Assembly (NCBI GenBank): GCA_013397455.1
Contig: VYZB01000334.1
Location: 395,035-459,034, forward strand
Length of the DNA stretch: 64,000 bases
DNA from: Crotophaga sulcirostris
Lineage: Eukaryota; Chordata; Aves; Cuculiformes; Crotophagidae
Reading direction: 5' to 3'
The notes under the pieces are model-generated. The model saw only the letters and a list, made by a program, of their open reading frames with translations. It ran no database searches and had not been told where the DNA came from. A program made the translations under genes and the position numbers. Shown piece after piece: positions 62,901 through 64,000 of this stretch. Position 1 is the first letter of the stretch. Each line of letters begins with the position of its first letter.

Positions 62901-64000
62901 ACTGTACTTCCATGTGACAGAAGCAAGGCATGACAGGACAGAAGAGGATACTTTGTTGAAAATAATCCCTTAAATTTTGAAGGTTTAAACTTAGTTTTTC
63001 ACCAAACGCTTTACTACTTTTTCCTTTTATCTCTAGCTGTATCTCTTATTGGTTAGTGGCTAGTATACATACTTCACTATACTTGCTATCTCTAGCACTT
63101 CCCTGCTTTTCTGGCTGATGTTGGAACTGTTGCTAAGTACAGAAAACAGATCCTTCTGTCAGGAGGAAAGGCTTGTGTGCTATATTTTTCTCTAACAGTA
63201 TTGTTGGTCCTTTTGTAAAGAGTGTCTGCAAGGTTACCAGCTGAGGAGTGTCAGGCTTAGTCATGCCAGTTGAGTCTCTGATCTTGCTACATTTTGCTTT
63301 TGGAAATCCTCAGAAAAATTTAAATGTTTGAAAAGTGTTTCAGGTACATGCAAAATGTTATCTAGCACTATAGATCTAATAGAAAAAAATTTAGTTATAT
63401 TTTGTATTATCTTAACGGGCTGTTTTTCTTTCAAGTGAAATAAAACTTTTGCAGAAAGTGTGATGTTGACTGTTCAGTGCTCAATTACTTCTCCACAATG
63501 GTATATTTGAGTCTAATATTTTTTAAGACCAAAAGACCTCTGAGAAGAGCTGGCAAGAGACTACTTTTAAGAAAAGATGTTTGAGAATGGTGTTTCAAAG
63601 GTCACATCTTCACGAAGTGTCATCTGATAGATAAGAACCAGAAGTAATAGCTTGCTTCATGTCATTGCAGGTATTTTACCATTAACCTTAAGTTAAGGCT
63701 GTTGGTCTTGCCATCAGCTAAATTCCAAGCTGTGTAATGCCATTTTGCCTCTCTTAATTCCATTCATATGTTAAGTGAAAGCTATTTCTCCTGAAACTTG
63801 TTTCATAATGTTGCTGAAGCAGAGTGGTGGTAGTGTCTCACTCTGTGTAATTGCATTTTCAGTAGTGAGTTGACATTATGGCTCTGTGCAACTGTGTTTT
63901 GGACTTGCTGTCTAACTCATTCCCTAGTTCCCCTTAAAATACAACACAGATGGTACTAGAAAATTGAAATTTGGAATAGTTACTTCTTAAAGCATTTCTG
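56985..64000 (+). other. NDUFAF2 intron 2 (partial)
   Basis: 7 kb of AT-rich sequence. No segment matching the next NDUFAF2 exon (expected AWIRR...PPT-like) was seen, and no CR1, LTR or RNA gene was recognised. Open frames of up to about 110 codons look random. Confidence 0.7.

Noticed and set aside
56985..64000. NDUFAF2 exons 3 and 4
   Set aside because: No segment encoding the Trp-Ile-Arg-Arg...Pro-Pro-Thr stretch with splice sites was seen up to the right edge. A very short exon could be missed by eye.

Overview
The window looks like bird nuclear DNA. It holds several avian-type CR1 LINE tails, an endogenous retrovirus with a tRNA-Trp primer-binding site, and the head-to-head pair ERCC8 / NDUFAF2, whose adjacency I know from vertebrate genomes. 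In chicken this segment (human 5q12) is Z-linked, so the source is probably a bird Z chromosome; that placement is inference.

Layout. (1) 1988-15798, minus strand: ERCC8 (Cockayne syndrome protein CSA), exons 1-8. All eight exons can be read base by base with GT/AG junctions and give 240 codons plus one base. The remaining exons lie left of base 1. (2) 15799-17233: a CpG-rich divergent promoter of about 1.4 kb between the two start codons. It carries a YY1-like site, CCAAT boxes and CRE-like sites beside ERCC8, a 51-bp tandem repeat, a CR1 insertion of about 480 bp, and ETS/CRE-like sites beside NDUFAF2. (3) 17234 to the right end, plus strand: NDUFAF2 (complex I assembly factor), exon 1 at 17234-17363 and exon 2 at 56895-56984, separated by a 39.5-kb intron. 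Later exons are not found before base 64000.

The long NDUFAF2 intron is mostly AT-rich sequence without genes. It contains CR1 fragments, small tandem repeats, a candidate solo LTR (50872-51453) and a 4.4-kb alpharetrovirus-like provirus on the minus strand (51769-56200). The provirus has two LTRs, a tRNA-Trp-type PBS, broken gag and pol, and no env. The pol frame runs through the polypurine tract and stops inside the 3' LTR. Between the gag capsid remnant and reverse transcriptase, where nucleocapsid and protease should be, sits a GC- and CpG-rich segment of about 180 bp that looks foreign to the rest of the element. It is the most unusual feature here.

The two host genes do not share a pathway: ERCC8 acts in transcription-coupled DNA repair and NDUFAF2 in mitochondrial complex I assembly. 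They share a promoter region. Three short coding-like or CpG-rich patches behind splice-acceptor-like sites in the NDUFAF2 intron (25373, 26318, 35564) are flagged as possible unannotated exons. No tRNA, rRNA, CRISPR or prokaryotic feature was seen.
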